From Alisma plantago-aquatica (Eukaryota > Streptophyta > Magnoliopsida > Alismatales > Alismataceae): a stretch of 64,000 nt of DNA. The first letter of the stretch is position 1; each line of letters begins with the position of its first letter. The position numbers and the translations under genes were made by a program. A model generated the notes under the pieces. The model was not told the DNA's origin, searched no databases, and worked only from the letters and a program-made list of their open reading frames with translations. Positions 35,000-46,517 of this stretch are shown here, in pieces. The DNA lies in contig OY856412.1 of NCBI GenBank assembly GCA_963693085.1, forward strand, positions 1,130,533,744-1,130,597,743, in the 5' to 3' direction.

Positions 35000-35470
35000 T
35001 TGGCCTGGGGTAGAGAGGATCAGAACCTTTATTGGCTTACCTACCATGAAAAAAAATTCACCAACAAAGAAAGGAAGCAAAGATATATAAGTGAAAAAGA
35101 TATCCACCCAGATGCAGAAAGGAACCTGAAAGCAATCTCTATGTACTCCGAACCTATCCTACAGCGGCCAAGTTATGGGAGGATATTCAAGCTATGTTGC
35201 AAGACGACCACTTTACCACAGAGTATGAAAGAGGTGGAATATTACTGACCTTAAAGCTACTAAAAGTGGGATATAACCTTCTAAGTAACCATCTGGAGAA
35301 CATGGCAAGACAGAAAAGGTTGTACCTTTGAGAATGTCGTTGGTTATACTCATTCTCTTAATACAATCAAAAGCAGAATCACTGGCATCGAGAAATGCAA
35401 TGAATAGTTACTTGGTAAGGGGATAATCAGCACAAACTGCCCTCATGACCCCCCCCCCCCACACACACAC
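35000..35470. other. Unassigned, probably LINE-related
   Basis: Lies directly upstream, on plus, of the LINE RNase H remnant and may be its decayed upstream part. An 89-codon frame (34979-35248) has no recognised domain. A C9 run followed by (CA)n occurs at 35449-35475. Confidence 0.35.
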
Positions 35471-35475
35471 ACACT

Positions 35476-35900
35476 GAACGATTGGATAAAACTAAATATT
35501 GATGGTTAGCTCAAGCAGAACAACAGGTTAGCTGCAGCTACATATACAACAATTGCAGATGCCTAGCCCTACAAGCAGAAATCTGGGTTACCCTTCAAGG
35601 CCTCACCTTAACCTGGATTCTAGGTACAGAAGTGTTTCGGTAGATTGATTCTAAGATTTGTGTAGAAGTCATTAAGGGGAAGATTGAGCTATAAAACGAA
35701 GACTAATCCCTGATTTGGTGGATCAAGAATCTTACTAGCATAGACTGGGCCAAGAAAGTGGATCATGTTTACTGAGAATCCAATCGGGAGGCTAACCATT
35801 CATTCAAATGACTAGGGGTTGAGGCCTTGGAATGCAAGTGATTCATGAATATCCAAATGCATTGCTGAATGTAATGGAATCTGACAGACTAGAGACCAAA
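35476..35900 (+). pseudogene. LINE RNase H domain remnant
   Basis: Plus-strand pieces match the RNase H domain at the end of plant LINEs: WIKLNIDG, then QAEIWVTLQGLTLTWILG, IDSKICVEVIKG, SIDWAKKVDHVY, ESNREANHSFK and LGVEALEC. At least four stops and a shift interrupt it. It is cut off by the copia insertion at 35998. Confidence 0.7.
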
Positions 35901-35997
35901 AAGCACACGTCTGGTTAATTTTTGTAACCATGCTATAGTGCCAGCACAGAGGGGGCAGAGTAAAAAAGAATAGCTTTCAACTTTGCTTGAAAATTCT

Positions 35998-36606
35998 TGT
36001 TAGAAATAACTTCTTATTTTTGTACTTCTTTCTTATTCCTTCTATCTATTGGGTCTAGTATGTAAATATTCCTTCTCTATATAATAAAGAGGAACTCATC
36101 ACAGCCGGGTATCGTTCTAGCCCAATACCTTTCACATGGTATCAAACGCACTCTCCTTTTTCAGATGTTTGTGCCAAAGAAATATTGGTCTAATGCTCTT
36201 CTCACTGCTTGTTTTTGATTAATCGTCAGCCGTCTTCTGTCTTACAAGGGGCCACCACCTTTTGTGTTACGACCAAATGAGCAAGCTTTTCATGTTCCCC
36301 TTCGTGTCTTTGGTTGCACTGCGGTTGTTCATGTGTTTGATTCACGTGCTGACAAGTTTTCTCCTCACGCAGTTCACACCATCTTTTTGGGATATCCCCC
36401 ACACAGAAGGGATACAAATGTTATTGTTCTCGTCTTCGCCATATGTTTGTGTCGAGTGATGCTACCTTTCATGAGTCCACTCCGTTATTTGCTGACTCTG
36501 TCCAGAGTAAGGTGGAGCATATTCCTGTGAGTGACCATATCTTTGAGAGTGAGAGAGAGCCAACGCTTCCTGTGTGGGGTGTCGTTCTAGCCCAATACCT
36601 TTCACA
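35998..36606 (+). mobile_element. Internally deleted small copia element, ATTCT target duplication
   Basis: ATTCT flanks both ends (35993-35997 and 36607-36611). The left LTR, 35998-36136, is only 139 bp (TGTTAGAAATAAC...CTTTCACA) and is followed by the PBS TGGTATCAAACGC. The interior keeps a decayed integrase piece (YWSNALLTACF, FHVPLRVFGCTAVVHVFDSR, DKFSPHAVHTIFLGY, SDATFHESTP). It then jumps to the last 26 or so bases of the right LTR (GTCGTTCTAGCCC...TTTCACA). Most of pol and most of the right LTR are deleted. Confidence 0.85.
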
Positions 36607-36701
36607 ATTCTAAATACAATGCACTAGTCTTTGTAAGGTGTTCCAGTTCTAGCCACACTTCAAACTAATTTTTTTTCTTCAACCCATCGCCCAGCATCAA
36701 T

Positions 36702-37294
36702 CATAGTAACAAATTTGAGATTTTACAACTTCTCAGCTGGCCGAAAAAAATCGGAATTCGGAAAAAATTCAAAAAAAAAAGGTGAAAAAATCGATATATT
36801 TCGGTCAAAGTTTGGTCAACTATTTGAAAATAATCGAGAATAAATTGGTTATATATCTGTATATATACTTATATATGTCATATATATGTATGTATATGTA
36901 CATATATATACATTTACATATATATGTATGTATGTGTACATATATACATTTACATATATATGTAAATGTATATATGTATGTACACATACATACATATATA
37001 TGTAAATGTATATGTATATACACATACATACATATATATGTAAATGTATATGTATGTACACATACATACATATATATGTAAATGTATATATATATGTACA
37101 TACATATATATATAGATATATATGTAAATGTATATATATGTACACATACATACATATATATGTAAATGTATATATATGTACATATATATATAGATATATA
37201 TATGTACATACATATATGTAAATGTATATGTATGTATATAGATATATATGTAAATGTATATGTATGTACACATACATACATATATATATGTAAA

Positions 37295-37363
<69 letters not shown>

Positions 37364-37726
37364 GTATATACATACATGTCAGATACCAATGTCACAAATA
37401 AGGTCACTCGACATACAATCTTAAAAGTGAACAAAGTAGGAAAATAATTAAAAAATATTTGAACAATAACAACAGATTGTCGGAAGAGTGGGGGTTGGAG
37501 GTCTAGTGTATATCAGGAGTTGTGTACATGGCTTGGTAAAAAAAATGTGAACGACTTAAAATAGAAAAATCTTAAAAATCGTATAAATCGCGAAAAAGCG
37601 AGAAAATCATGAAATGTCGTGAAAAGGCGGCGACTGACGTATTAAACATGGTGAATATTCAGGAGCCTAAAAAATTGTAAAAAAATCGTCGATTTTTTGT
37701 AAAATTTGGAGACTTTTGTTACTATG
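36702..37726. mobile_element. hAT-like element, CATAGTAACAAA ends, GCATCAAT duplication
   Basis: Left end CATAGTAACAAATTTGAGAT, right end reversed CATAGTAACAAAAGTCTCCA. The exact 8-bp flank GCATCAAT occurs at 36694-36701 and 37727-37734. The ends are rich in AAAATCG/TCGG words; the centre is a long minisatellite. No gene. It is related in end sequence to the element at 51413-52759 (CATAGTCACAA). Confidence 0.85.
36850..37372. repeat. Minisatellite of about 38-bp units, TATATATGTAAATGTATA
   Basis: About nine imperfect units of the form ATATATATGTAAATGTATATG followed by TATGTACACATACATAC, then (TG)n and (TA)n at 37296-37350. Because the unit is nearly self-complementary, open Tyr/Ile/His frames appear on both strands; none is a gene. 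Confidence 0.88.
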
Positions 37727-38247
37727 GCATCAATTATGCTTTATTGCAAAGCATATTGCAGTTTTGAAGCCGTAATTGTCATAGTTGCAAAATGATACGG
37801 CATATGTTGTGTTGGACAAGCAATCCTCTTGTGTGACCAAGAAGTGAGAGTAGTGAGTGATTTATGCCATCCGGAAAAATACCAATTGTTGTTGCTTCCA
37901 GAAGTTGTAAAGCAAGCTACTCGCTATAGTGAGATAGAAATTAGGTTCCCCATTGTTTTGTCATACATTGAGCTAGTCACCACCAGTTCTAAGTTTTCCA
38001 CTGCCAACATGTCATTAAAAACAGCCTACCATGATAACCTATCAATTGGAAATAGGAGAGACTAGTATATATATCCTCGACGGAGAGTCTCAAAAGCAGC
38101 ATTTTAAAACTTGCAGGTTACTTCATGGAGAGGGCCCAAAAGAGAGACATGTATGTATATATGACTAAGAAATGAAAAACACAGAAAAGGATACATGCCT
38201 GACAGAATAATTAACGCATAAGTTAAGCATCAAATGATTAAATTTAC

Positions 38248-38322
38248 CTTTATGAAATCATCTAAATACAAGACATTGTCCTTTTCATAGCCTGCTTCCT
38301 CCAGGACATGGCTCAGCACTTG
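38248..38322 (-). CDS. Penultimate exon of the unidentified host gene
   Basis: 75 nt (25 codons, phase 0 at both ends) with a strong minus-strand acceptor (TTTTACTTTTTCAG) and donor AAG|GTAAATT. It encodes VLSHVLEEAGY-KDN-LYLDDFIK, an amphipathic helix followed by an acidic loop, reminiscent of an EF-hand half-site. No stop. It continues in phase into the terminal exon at 14894-14944. Codon use and lack of decay set it apart from the transposon sequence around it. No upstream exon was found to its right within the window, so the preceding intron would also be very long, or the gene could be a fragment. Confidence 0.6.
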
Positions 38323-38604
38323 CTGAAAAAGTAAAAATGAAGTGTCAAAAGGAATCATCTATTAACTGAAGTCTGTATTTCTGCTGATGAATAATATAGT
38401 TGTTTCAACCAATAAGGCTAGATTAGCATCGGTCTAATAATGCTAAGTAGACTCAGACATACCAATAGCAAGGACTATGCTATAAACTATACAATGTAAC
38501 AACTCCGAAGGCTTATATACAGACAGACTGGTAAATAACGTAATTTCAGCTCTTGTCGAATGTTGGGTTCAATTTTATGAAAATGCTCCATACTATGGTT
38601 TAAC

Positions 38605-40220
38605 CTAGGTTTTGAAAAGTGTGAAGCGGGAAGTTAGCAGCCGGACTTCCTAGGACGCTTAAGCGGGAAGCGGGTTCTAAAGCAGGTGTGTTTCAAAAAA
38701 GCGGCCATTATATAGAAAACAAGGTAGAAATTATATTTTGTGAATGCTACACTGGTTAATCAAAGGCCAACTTGTAGGTTTTAGAGTGTTAATTAGAGAT
38801 TGGCCATCTGAACATTATTAGAGTAATTAGAGTAACCAGGATACAATTATCTGAATAGTAGGTAAGCTTTTAAAGTAGCAATTATTGAATCAGCCCAGTT
38901 GTATTTATCAATATTATGGAACATCCAAATAGTAAATTACTACTGAGTACTGAATCATTACTTAGAGTTGGAGTAAATAATTACTTGCTATTCATGAATA
39001 ATTAATAGCACCTAGAAATTTTGAAAACTCAAACTTAACAACATTTTAAGTTAATTATTTAGTAGTAATCTAGGAAGCATGGACATGGACACGTACATGG
39101 ACATAGACACGGGACAGGGAATTTTCCAAAAATATAGGAAACGGACACAACAAAAAAATACATATAAATGATTCAAACGCAAAGATCATCTCATCCACAC
39201 TAGCCAATTTCATATTTACACTGAAACACACATTTCATACATCATGAAATCAAGCCATCATAGACATACTTTCAAACAAACCCACATTGTAATCACAATA
39301 ACAATCAACCTTATAGACAATTTATTCACAAATAATAATACGACTTAAAACACCACAAGAATGACCTCATAATAAAACATTTTGCATATTAAACTTTGAA
39401 CAGAAAAAAAATTGTGGTGATGGAGGACAAGAAAGTTAGAAGAGGGATGTACGTTGTTATATATAGAAAAAAAAGAGTGAATATAGTAATCGTGGTGCTT
39501 CCCCTTCTTAGTGTTGGGCCATATCCTGGCTTTGTCCAAGCCGTGCTTGTGTTGTGTCCAACTCCTAATAAAAAAAAGCGGGACTTTGACATGTTTGGGA
39601 AGTGACCACCACGTGTGCAGGTGTGTCCACCGAGTGTCCATGTAGGACACGTATCTGACATGGACATGGCAGTCTTCAGGAAGTGTCCACCCGTGGTAGT
39701 AATTAATGATTCAAAAGTGAGCAACGGATAGCAAAACCATGCTATAGGTAAGAATTATTAAGACAGCTATAGCACTCGACTTTTTTGTTATTGTTTGCTT
39801 CTTATTTCCAAATTTTGCTTGCTATAAGAATAAATTGCAGCAACATGGTGAGAGGAAGACAATTTTAGAAGATAAACGTAATATCTGGTTAAAATAGTAG
39901 TTTTTGATTGCATATAGCAAACACATTTGGTAGCATTTAACATTAATGATTGGTACTAGTAGAAAGAATCGATACAGTATGAGTATAGCACTTACATGAT
40001 TGTTGTATTGTTGGCCCAACTAGTTTTTTAACAAAAGAACGCTTAATATGCCGCCTAAGTGGGCCTCCTTAAGAGACCAAAGCGGAAAAAAGTGGTCCAA
40101 AGTGCCACCTTCACTGCAGTATGCTCAGCAAGCCGCTTTAGCAATAATTCCTATGGGGCTGCCGGGTTGACCACTTAAGCTTCCGTTTAAGCGCCAAGTG
40201 GATCACACTTTTAATCAGTG
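38605..40220. mobile_element. hAT-like element, AAGCGG family, copy B, with nested element
   Basis: Left end CTAGGTTTTGAAAAGTGTG, right end reversed CACTGATTAAAAGTGTG. Flanks GGTTTAAC (38597-38604) and GGTATAAC (40221-40228) differ at one base. AAGCGGG, CTTAAGCGGG and AAAGCGG words occur at 38630-38710 and again at 40040-40200. It is interrupted by another element at 39070-39695. No gene. Confidence 0.72.
39070..39695. mobile_element. hAT-like element, GGACAC/GTGTCC motif, nested in copy B
   Basis: Flanked by exact GTAGTAAT on both sides (39062-39069, 39696-39703). Left end CTAGGAAGCATGGACATGG, right part reversed CACGGGTGGACACTTCC. GGACAC/GTGTCC words cluster at 39080-39150 and 39605-39690. 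Terminal identity is weak beyond the motif, so the class call rests mainly on the 8-bp duplication. Confidence 0.65.
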
Positions 40221-40228
40221 GGTATAAC

Positions 40229-42080
40229 GGTAAACATTTATATTCATTATATTACTTAATACTACAATACCAAGTGCACAAGACGCATATAACTAATGCT
40301 CTTCCATCAAGATACAGTAAGCTTCATTATACATAGTGATAACATCTACCATGAAAAAAAAAAGATAAGTGCTTGTTGGAGTTGATCCTTATATGTATGG
40401 TGTACCAGAGCCTTAGTGGCATGATTGTGATGCTATAACACTTGTAAACCCCAGTGCCTCACTTAAATTGATGTACATACATGATATTATATGTCAGTAC
40501 ACATATCAACACGACCCTAAGAAGTTGGGATGTATTCTCCCAGTGATCTAAACCCCATGGACTGTCTAGACGTTCTTGTCTTCAATCATCGATTTCCAAA
40601 GTGCAACTACCCCCACCGGCCAATTATTATGAAGCTCTCAGGTGGGGTTAGCAACATTAATTGCTCGCACAAACAGTGGCCCTCCACACTACATGTATGC
40701 AGACCTATTAGTGGAATCTGGTCAACATTCTCACTCTGCGTCTAGATCGTATCCTGAGCATGGTTCCAGATCCAGTCGTGTTTCCAATCCCTCATAAAAG
40801 TGGCTCATCGCCTCATCGGTGTGCCCCTAGAATAAAACACTTCTTTGTATGCACGTGAGGGAGAGTCAGCAACAAGACCCACTCGTAGCTTCTTCATAGC
40901 TACATGTGTGGCTTCTTTGTGACCACTTGTGTCAGCACATTCAACACCCCTTATGGCCACCCGCTCGAAGCAATAAAGTTACATGAATCAACATCTGCAG
41001 AGTGCAGATTGGCATCCACAGAGTGCACATGCTAATATGCTGCAAGGTTTACAGAACAGCCCTCATCTCTAACAATTTAATATGCCTGGTTCATGATCTG
41101 TGGAGTTTTGCACAAGTGCATCAATGTCTATACATATCAATGTTATGATGTTTGGTCCATGGCCTGACATATTAATGTTTATGGTCTAACAAAACCCATT
41201 CCAAAGTCTGTTATCCATGATCATTTACAGACCTGAAATCAGTTTGCTGTACAAATTAGTAGACAAATTAGCAGGCCCTACAACCATTACGCCAATACTG
41301 ATCTTTATTTCATGGATCAATATGGGTAATAGGGGCAAAAAGAAAAGATTGTACTCACTCGTTGTAGTGTACTGTTTTGAGGAATCAATATCCCTAGTCA
41401 ACAAGTCACCAACAGTTTTTAATTGAGCCATTTACCCAATGAGCACAAGCAGTCAAATCTATTCCAAAGGTCAATACAAGTGTGTTTGTGCAACCCAATC
41501 GCTCGGTTTTGATCCAAACGAGAGTGGAAACTATTAGGATGCTGCGGAATTTTTAGAACCCCATGGTAAAGGTTTATGCCAGCTTGGTTCTAGGAAATTT
41601 CATATCATCTTGAAATAGTGTATGCAACCAATTTGACTCGCATGTACAATGTGTCTCTAGAATTTCATAGGCAGCAACAAGAAAAACGCATATTACAAAA
41701 TGTTTGGGAGAGCTGTAGAGACTTAATAATAACAGTAATGCCCTAGTGTCCATCACCAGTGACGTTTACGAGATGCAAAAGTATAGGGTTAAGTGTTCTT
41801 AAATTCCTAGTAGTCTAAGACCTAGTTTTCAGGTCAGGAAGAGTGGGCCACGAGGCACAAAGCTCGGCTCCTGTTGGACTGTGCACTCCGGTCTATCCAT
41901 CGAAAGTTGGGACAAGGAATCTAATTCTGTGAATTCTACTGGAAAGATTGCACTAGTGAGTACAACCTAGTTAAGGTGATACTTGTACCCAAAGCAGAGG
42001 GCAAGGTACTCATAGCAAAGGAGGCAAATCTGATAACTGCATTACCATTGAACTTTTAGACATAATTCTGAAGAGTCTTA
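40229..42080. other. Moderately complex DNA, no recognised gene
   Basis: GC is somewhat higher than in the flanks, and several 60-70 codon frames exist, but none shows a domain. It may be the inside of an older transposon. Nothing else seen. Confidence 0.35.
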
Positions 42081-42083
42081 CAA

Positions 42084-42360
42084 GCTTCACAGTTATTGAA
42101 GCCTACTACACATGCTACAACTATTGAATCACTGCATTTTGCATATAATGGTGCAGAAAAGTGTGGCACTTTTAAAGGAGCATGCTAAGTTTCTCCAATG
42201 CCAGTCTTCTGAGCACAGGCTTCACGGTTATTGAAGCCTACTACACATGCTACAACTATTGAATCACTGCATTCTGCATATAATGGTGCAGAAAAGTGTG
42301 GCACTTTTAAAGAAGCATGCTAAGTTTCTCCGATGCCAGCCTTCTGAGCACAGGCTTCCA
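42084..42360. repeat. 135-bp tandem duplication
   Basis: Two copies beginning GCTTCACRGTTATTGAAGCC at 42084 and 42219, and the start of a third at 42354 (GCTTCCA). They differ at only about six positions, so the duplication is recent. The unit has no known domain. Confidence 0.88.
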
Positions 42361-42599
42361 AGACTTCAAGCCAATTGTTTTTTATTGTTCCATCTAGTGC
42401 CTAGTTTTCATTGATCAAAATTCTGTAGCCACATACCATATGATAGGTGAAATCTATTGTTCAAAATTTTGTAAATATTGTGGAAACAGACAAAATTTTA
42501 ACAAAAACTTGTGTGCCTGTGACCATCAGTACAGATATGTGGTGCCCATGGGGGGAAATTTTGACACTCTTAGTATCTAGACCATGATTTGCTTGCATC

Positions 42600-42915
42600 A
42601 TTTTGTGTCTTTATGTCTGTATATTGTGCTTGCAAACTATCATGACTTAATTCATTGATTTCCCATTGAAATGGACATCAAACTCTCCATCCAAACAGCT
42701 CAGTTTCCTTCACTAGCATGTAGGAGATCCCCCCATATCAAATATGACATTATTGCATAAACAAGTGTATCTATACTAGTATATCAGTCTAGTAAAATTT
42801 CATTATATAACTATTTCATTTTGGCGTCAAAATACCATGAATGCATCAGTCAAAGCTTCCATCGGATTTTTGTTTCTTCATCCGCCAAAATGGCGTCGAA
42901 CAGACATTTCCTTCT
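42600..42915. repeat. Dispersed repeat, sibling of 57760-58080
   Basis: Shares, in the same order, GTGCTTGCAAACTAT-ATGACTT, CAGCTTCCTTCACT-like, TATGACATTATTGCATA, GGTAAAATTTCAYTA and GAATGCATCWGTC with 57760-58080, ending in GGCRTCGAA-CAGACRTTTC. It is probably the right end of a related element; the left end was not found. Confidence 0.6.
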
Positions 42916-42919
42916 ATGG

Positions 42920-43720
42920 ATTCTACCATTAATCACATTTTATCACCAAGAAATTATCCATTGTGGCTCTATAGATGCCTCAACCAAACAAATGATAAGG
43001 ATAAAACAAACTCTATATTGACTCAAGTATTGCCAAAGTGGTATGAACAACAAAATTAAGAAATTAAGAAGCTAGCGCTATAATATTTCCATGTAAATCG
43101 AATTCCGTTGCATAATTACAAATACTTACTATTAGTATACATAAACCCAATATACACATAGATATGTACATTCATACATCTTGCTTGACACAACTCAACC
43201 ATCCAATCTCTACATACATGACTGAACCCGTGGCACCCAGCACACACAATACTAAACAAAAAAGTGACTACTACAGGAAGCCATAAACCATGGCAGCAGC
43301 AATAGTCATGATGCCGCTGCAGTTAGTCAACCTCGACCCACAATCCACATCCTTCACTGAGGCTTATGCCTTTACCATGCCCCATGTCGTACTAGGCTAT
43401 GTCACACATCTAATGGAAATACACCCAACACAAGTAGGTTAAGGTATCACCTCGAAGGATCGAGAGCCACCTTCCCTTGAGGCTTACCTATCAGAGTAAG
43501 CCTTTTGATACCATGACCATATACTAGTTCACAGAATGGGATTTGAAATGTAGCGTGTGGCTAGGCAACAATAAAGAGCCAAAAGCTTATAATCGACCAT
43601 TTCAAATAAGGTAGTTCCCATTAGAAATTGGCCGTGTAGATAACTATTACAGTAATTGATTGTTACATAAAGAGCTGATTTGTTTTGTCATTGGCCTACT
43701 TTCGTATGTAGGCGCTAGAT
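42920..43720. other. Unassigned segment
   Basis: No gene. On minus there is TGGTATCAAAAGGCTTACTC at about 43497-43516, which resembles a copia PBS after a CA, so an old LTR may lie to its right, but no LTR partner was seen. Confidence 0.3.
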
Positions 43721-43725
43721 GTGCT

Positions 43726-44081
43726 CATAGTTGTTAAGGTGGCCTAGGCATTGCCTGGGCCTCTGCTTAGTTTAATTAAGGATTTAAAAATTTGTTAAGG
43801 CCGGCATATAAAGTTGTCTAGGGTGTTGGATATCTTTTTGCAAAATTCATAGTTTTGTATGTCATTTCATATCTGATTTTTGACATATGTAAATGGTGTT
43901 CATGTATCTTTAACCTTTCACTTCATTGTTACATGATCATTTCGTGTGTAGACTTTATGATAAATACACAATACCTTATACGTTCTGAATATTTTATCAT
44001 ATTATGTAAGACCAAAAAAGAAGGAAAAAAACAAATTGTTAGGCCAACTGGGCCAAGGTACCCCCATTCGCCTTAACTACG
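43726..44081. mobile_element. Short hAT-like MITE, TAGTTNTTAAGG ends
   Basis: Left end CATAGTTGTTAAGGTGGCC, right end reversed CGTAGTTAAGGCGAATGGG. Flanks GATGTGCT (43718-43725) and GATGTGTA (44082-44089) agree at six of eight bases. GGCCTAGGC / TTGGCC words lie near the ends, AT-rich middle. Confidence 0.58.
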
Positions 44082-44294
44082 GATGTGTAGAAGTAGAACA
44101 TTATGGGATTGTTGCTATTACTAAAGATAACTGTAGATTTTTTTAGATAGTATACATAAAGTTAATAGTCTATAAAATATCTAAAATAACTCAATACAAT
44201 ATTATGTGTGAAGATATGATTGTAAGGCAAAGGATGCTTGTGGGTTGTCCAGATCATGACAAAGTAGAACATGGAAAGTTGTTCTCTAAAGTTA

Positions 44295-45397
44295 GGCTCC
44301 GATTGGTTCGGTGGAAGTCATACGTTTTGTGGAACTCATTTTCTGGAAACTCTAGTTCCGTTTCTGGAACTTAAGTTCCATTCACTTCCATGTGATTGGT
44401 TTGTCGTTAGTGTAAATATGGAAATCAATTAAAAAATTATTAGTTTTACTGTGTGATATATAAAAAATAAGGACGGCAAAGAAATAAAAAAGAATCATAT
44501 ATATGTCTACTAATTAATATATTTTTAAAATAATAATCTCAGCAAGCAGTCATAATGCGGATGTTGCTCCCTTAAAAATAGAGGACGAAAAAAGTAAAAA
44601 AAGAATCATATTTGTGACTACTAATTAATATATTTTTGGCATAATAATCTCAACAAGCAGTCATGATGCGGATGTTGCTCCTTTAAAAATATTTTAATAT
44701 GGTATATTGTGGTTCAAATTACATTATAATATTTTTATTTCATTTTGTATGTATAAACTATTGTAATGATATGTACATTTTATACGTATGTAAATATAAG
44801 TTTTGGTTTAAAATTATTTAACAATATGTACAACATTAATTTTTACTATATTCTTCACGTACGATTATAGTTTATTATCATTTTCACATCATATTATTTA
44901 AACATGAATATAAAAAATGCTAGATAAATCATTTTTTGTCACATGGTGTGGTCTGATTATTTTTCATAGTGGTCTGGTTATTTTTCATAGTGTTTTTATA
45001 TTTTTTATTTTGTAGACATAGTGATAATGGTAGTTGTAGTGTAAAATATTTTATATGGTGTCGCTTATAGTGTACAATGTTTTGTCATATTGTTTTATCA
45101 TTTTGACAATAAACTATATCCACACACTGACATTCCTAGTCATAAATATTTTACATGTGTCATTTATGAAGAATGAAAAATATAATTCTATAGGAAATGT
45201 TGTATGTTGTTTCGGAACTCGTTTTCCGCTCTTTTTAAGAGGGAACTCAGAAACTCTATTTTGTATATAACTCTGTAACTCACCGGAAGTCACAGAACTC
45301 GACTTCCAGCACTTACTTTAAACCAATCATGAAAAGCTGCTTTAGGAACTCCAGTTCATAAGTTTTCCGAACCAGTTACAACAAACCAATCGGAGCC
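44295..45397. mobile_element. PIF/Harbinger-like MITE, TTA target duplication
   Basis: Perfect 14-bp terminal inverted repeat GGCTCCGATTGGTT (44295-44308) / AACCAATCGGAGCC (45384-45397) with TTA on both sides (44292-44294, 45398-45400), the hallmark of PIF/Harbinger. Subterminal GGAACT/AGTTCC words repeat near both ends (44330-44395, 45210-45360). Inside is a direct repeat of about 110 bp (44470-44580 and 44580-44692). No transposase. Confidence 0.85.
44470..44692. repeat. 110-bp tandem duplication inside the Harbinger-like MITE
   Basis: Both copies contain AAAAAAGAATCATAT, CTACTAATTAATATATTTTT and CAGTCATRATGCGGATGTTG at an offset of 110 bases. Confidence 0.85.
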
Positions 45398-45400
45398 TTA

Positions 45401-46320
45401 GGGATTCAAAGGAAATGCACCTAATTCTATATTAATAGGTAGTGAAGGGAGTAACATCATCATATTTATTGTCGGCGCTACTCCAATGTCAATAGAAGTT
45501 AGGGCTCAGAGTATAAGAGACACTTGATTCTGCCATGACTAAACAAGACAAAAGAACATCATAATAATAGATAAATTGTATCAACTCTCAAATAGAAACG
45601 GAAGCCCCTATTCTAGTAGAATTCAGTTTATTGTGTTTTTTAGAACTTGGACAAACAAATTTATAAATTTCGGGCAATGAGGATTATCATGCCATTGTAA
45701 TTGAAGAGGCTTCTTAACATTTTAGTAAAAGAGCATTGACCTATTTTTCAAAGACGTGTCACGTGTCAATAAACGTAAATTATCATCATGTAAGTTGTCC
45801 ACCCCAACTGTGTTGAGGTCTATTATATCGATCATGTTATGATGTTCAACGCTAGTAAGGGTCATGTTCTCATCAAGATAAAGATTTTGAATCTCTCCTT
45901 AAAAGCTCTCTAGAAGTTTATTTTGTCTTGTCTTTTCCTCATTGGCTCTAGCTCAATATAATTGCTTCGAATTGGAGCATTTGTATATTTGGGTTGCTTA
46001 CAACAATTTGAATTTTCAAGAAATTATCGAAATTACCACAAAATTTCCCATTTCCGCAACAGATGAGAGGAAAAATGGTTGGTCCATCAACAAATAGATT
46101 TAATATCATAATGTTTGTATTTCGTTCGATAGATCGACCAAACCATCACAGACTTCGCTGAAATCTACAAAACCAACAAAAATTACTACAACTGCAAAAT
46201 AGTCATTTTGGGTTATATTTTCATTTGATTTTATAACTGTGTTATACTATATTTAAAATTCAATAGCAATACATACTTATAAAAATAACATTTTAGACTT
46301 TTAGGCTTCATTCAACAATA
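45401..46320. other. AT-rich spacer, nothing recognised
   Basis: No gene or clear terminal repeat. Confidence 0.4.
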
Positions 46321-46329
46321 TTGTTCAAA

Positions 46330-46475
46330 AAGTCAGTTTAATCGGCTGAATAATCGGTTTTGCAGGTCTACCGCTCTGCATATGCATAATCAGACCTATA
46401 ATCGGTCCAGGGCCGATTAATCGACCGCTCGAAGTATAATCGGTGATTTTCAAAATCTAATCGCAGTAATTTTTT
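46330..46475. repeat. AATCGG / CCGATT motif cluster
   Basis: About six AATCGG or CCGATT words within 145 bp, next to the broken end of the gypsy element. In style it matches the subterminal regions of the hAT-like elements elsewhere in the window, but neither end nor target duplication was found. Confidence 0.4.
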
Positions 46476-46517
46476 TGTACAGTAACTTTTTCTAAACCTA
46501 CTGTTGGTAATGCAAAA

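Larger units (their letters stand above)
14945..38247 (-). other. Inferred giant intron (about 23.3 kb) full of transposons
   Basis: Bounded on the minus strand by donor AAG|GTAAATT at 38241-38248 and acceptor TTTCCAG|GTT at 14944-14950. It contains at least four free-standing hAT-like elements, a non-autonomous LTR element, one large Mutator-like element with two insertions, copia, Harbinger and LINE remnants, and a (TA)n MITE. Its status as one intron rests on the two exons belonging to one gene. Confidence 0.5.

Noticed and set aside
36782..37447. Open frames of 70-204 codons encoding Tyr/Ile/His repeats on both strands
   Set aside because: They are translations of a TATATG/TACATA minisatellite; both strands are open because the unit is nearly self-complementary.
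38248..38322. Naming the host protein as an NADPH oxidase or other EF-hand enzyme
   Set aside because: Only 41 residues are visible and the EF-hand resemblance is general; no specific family signature could be confirmed.
43497..43520. Copia primer-binding site
   Set aside because: Sequence fits, but no LTR pair, gag or pol was seen around it.
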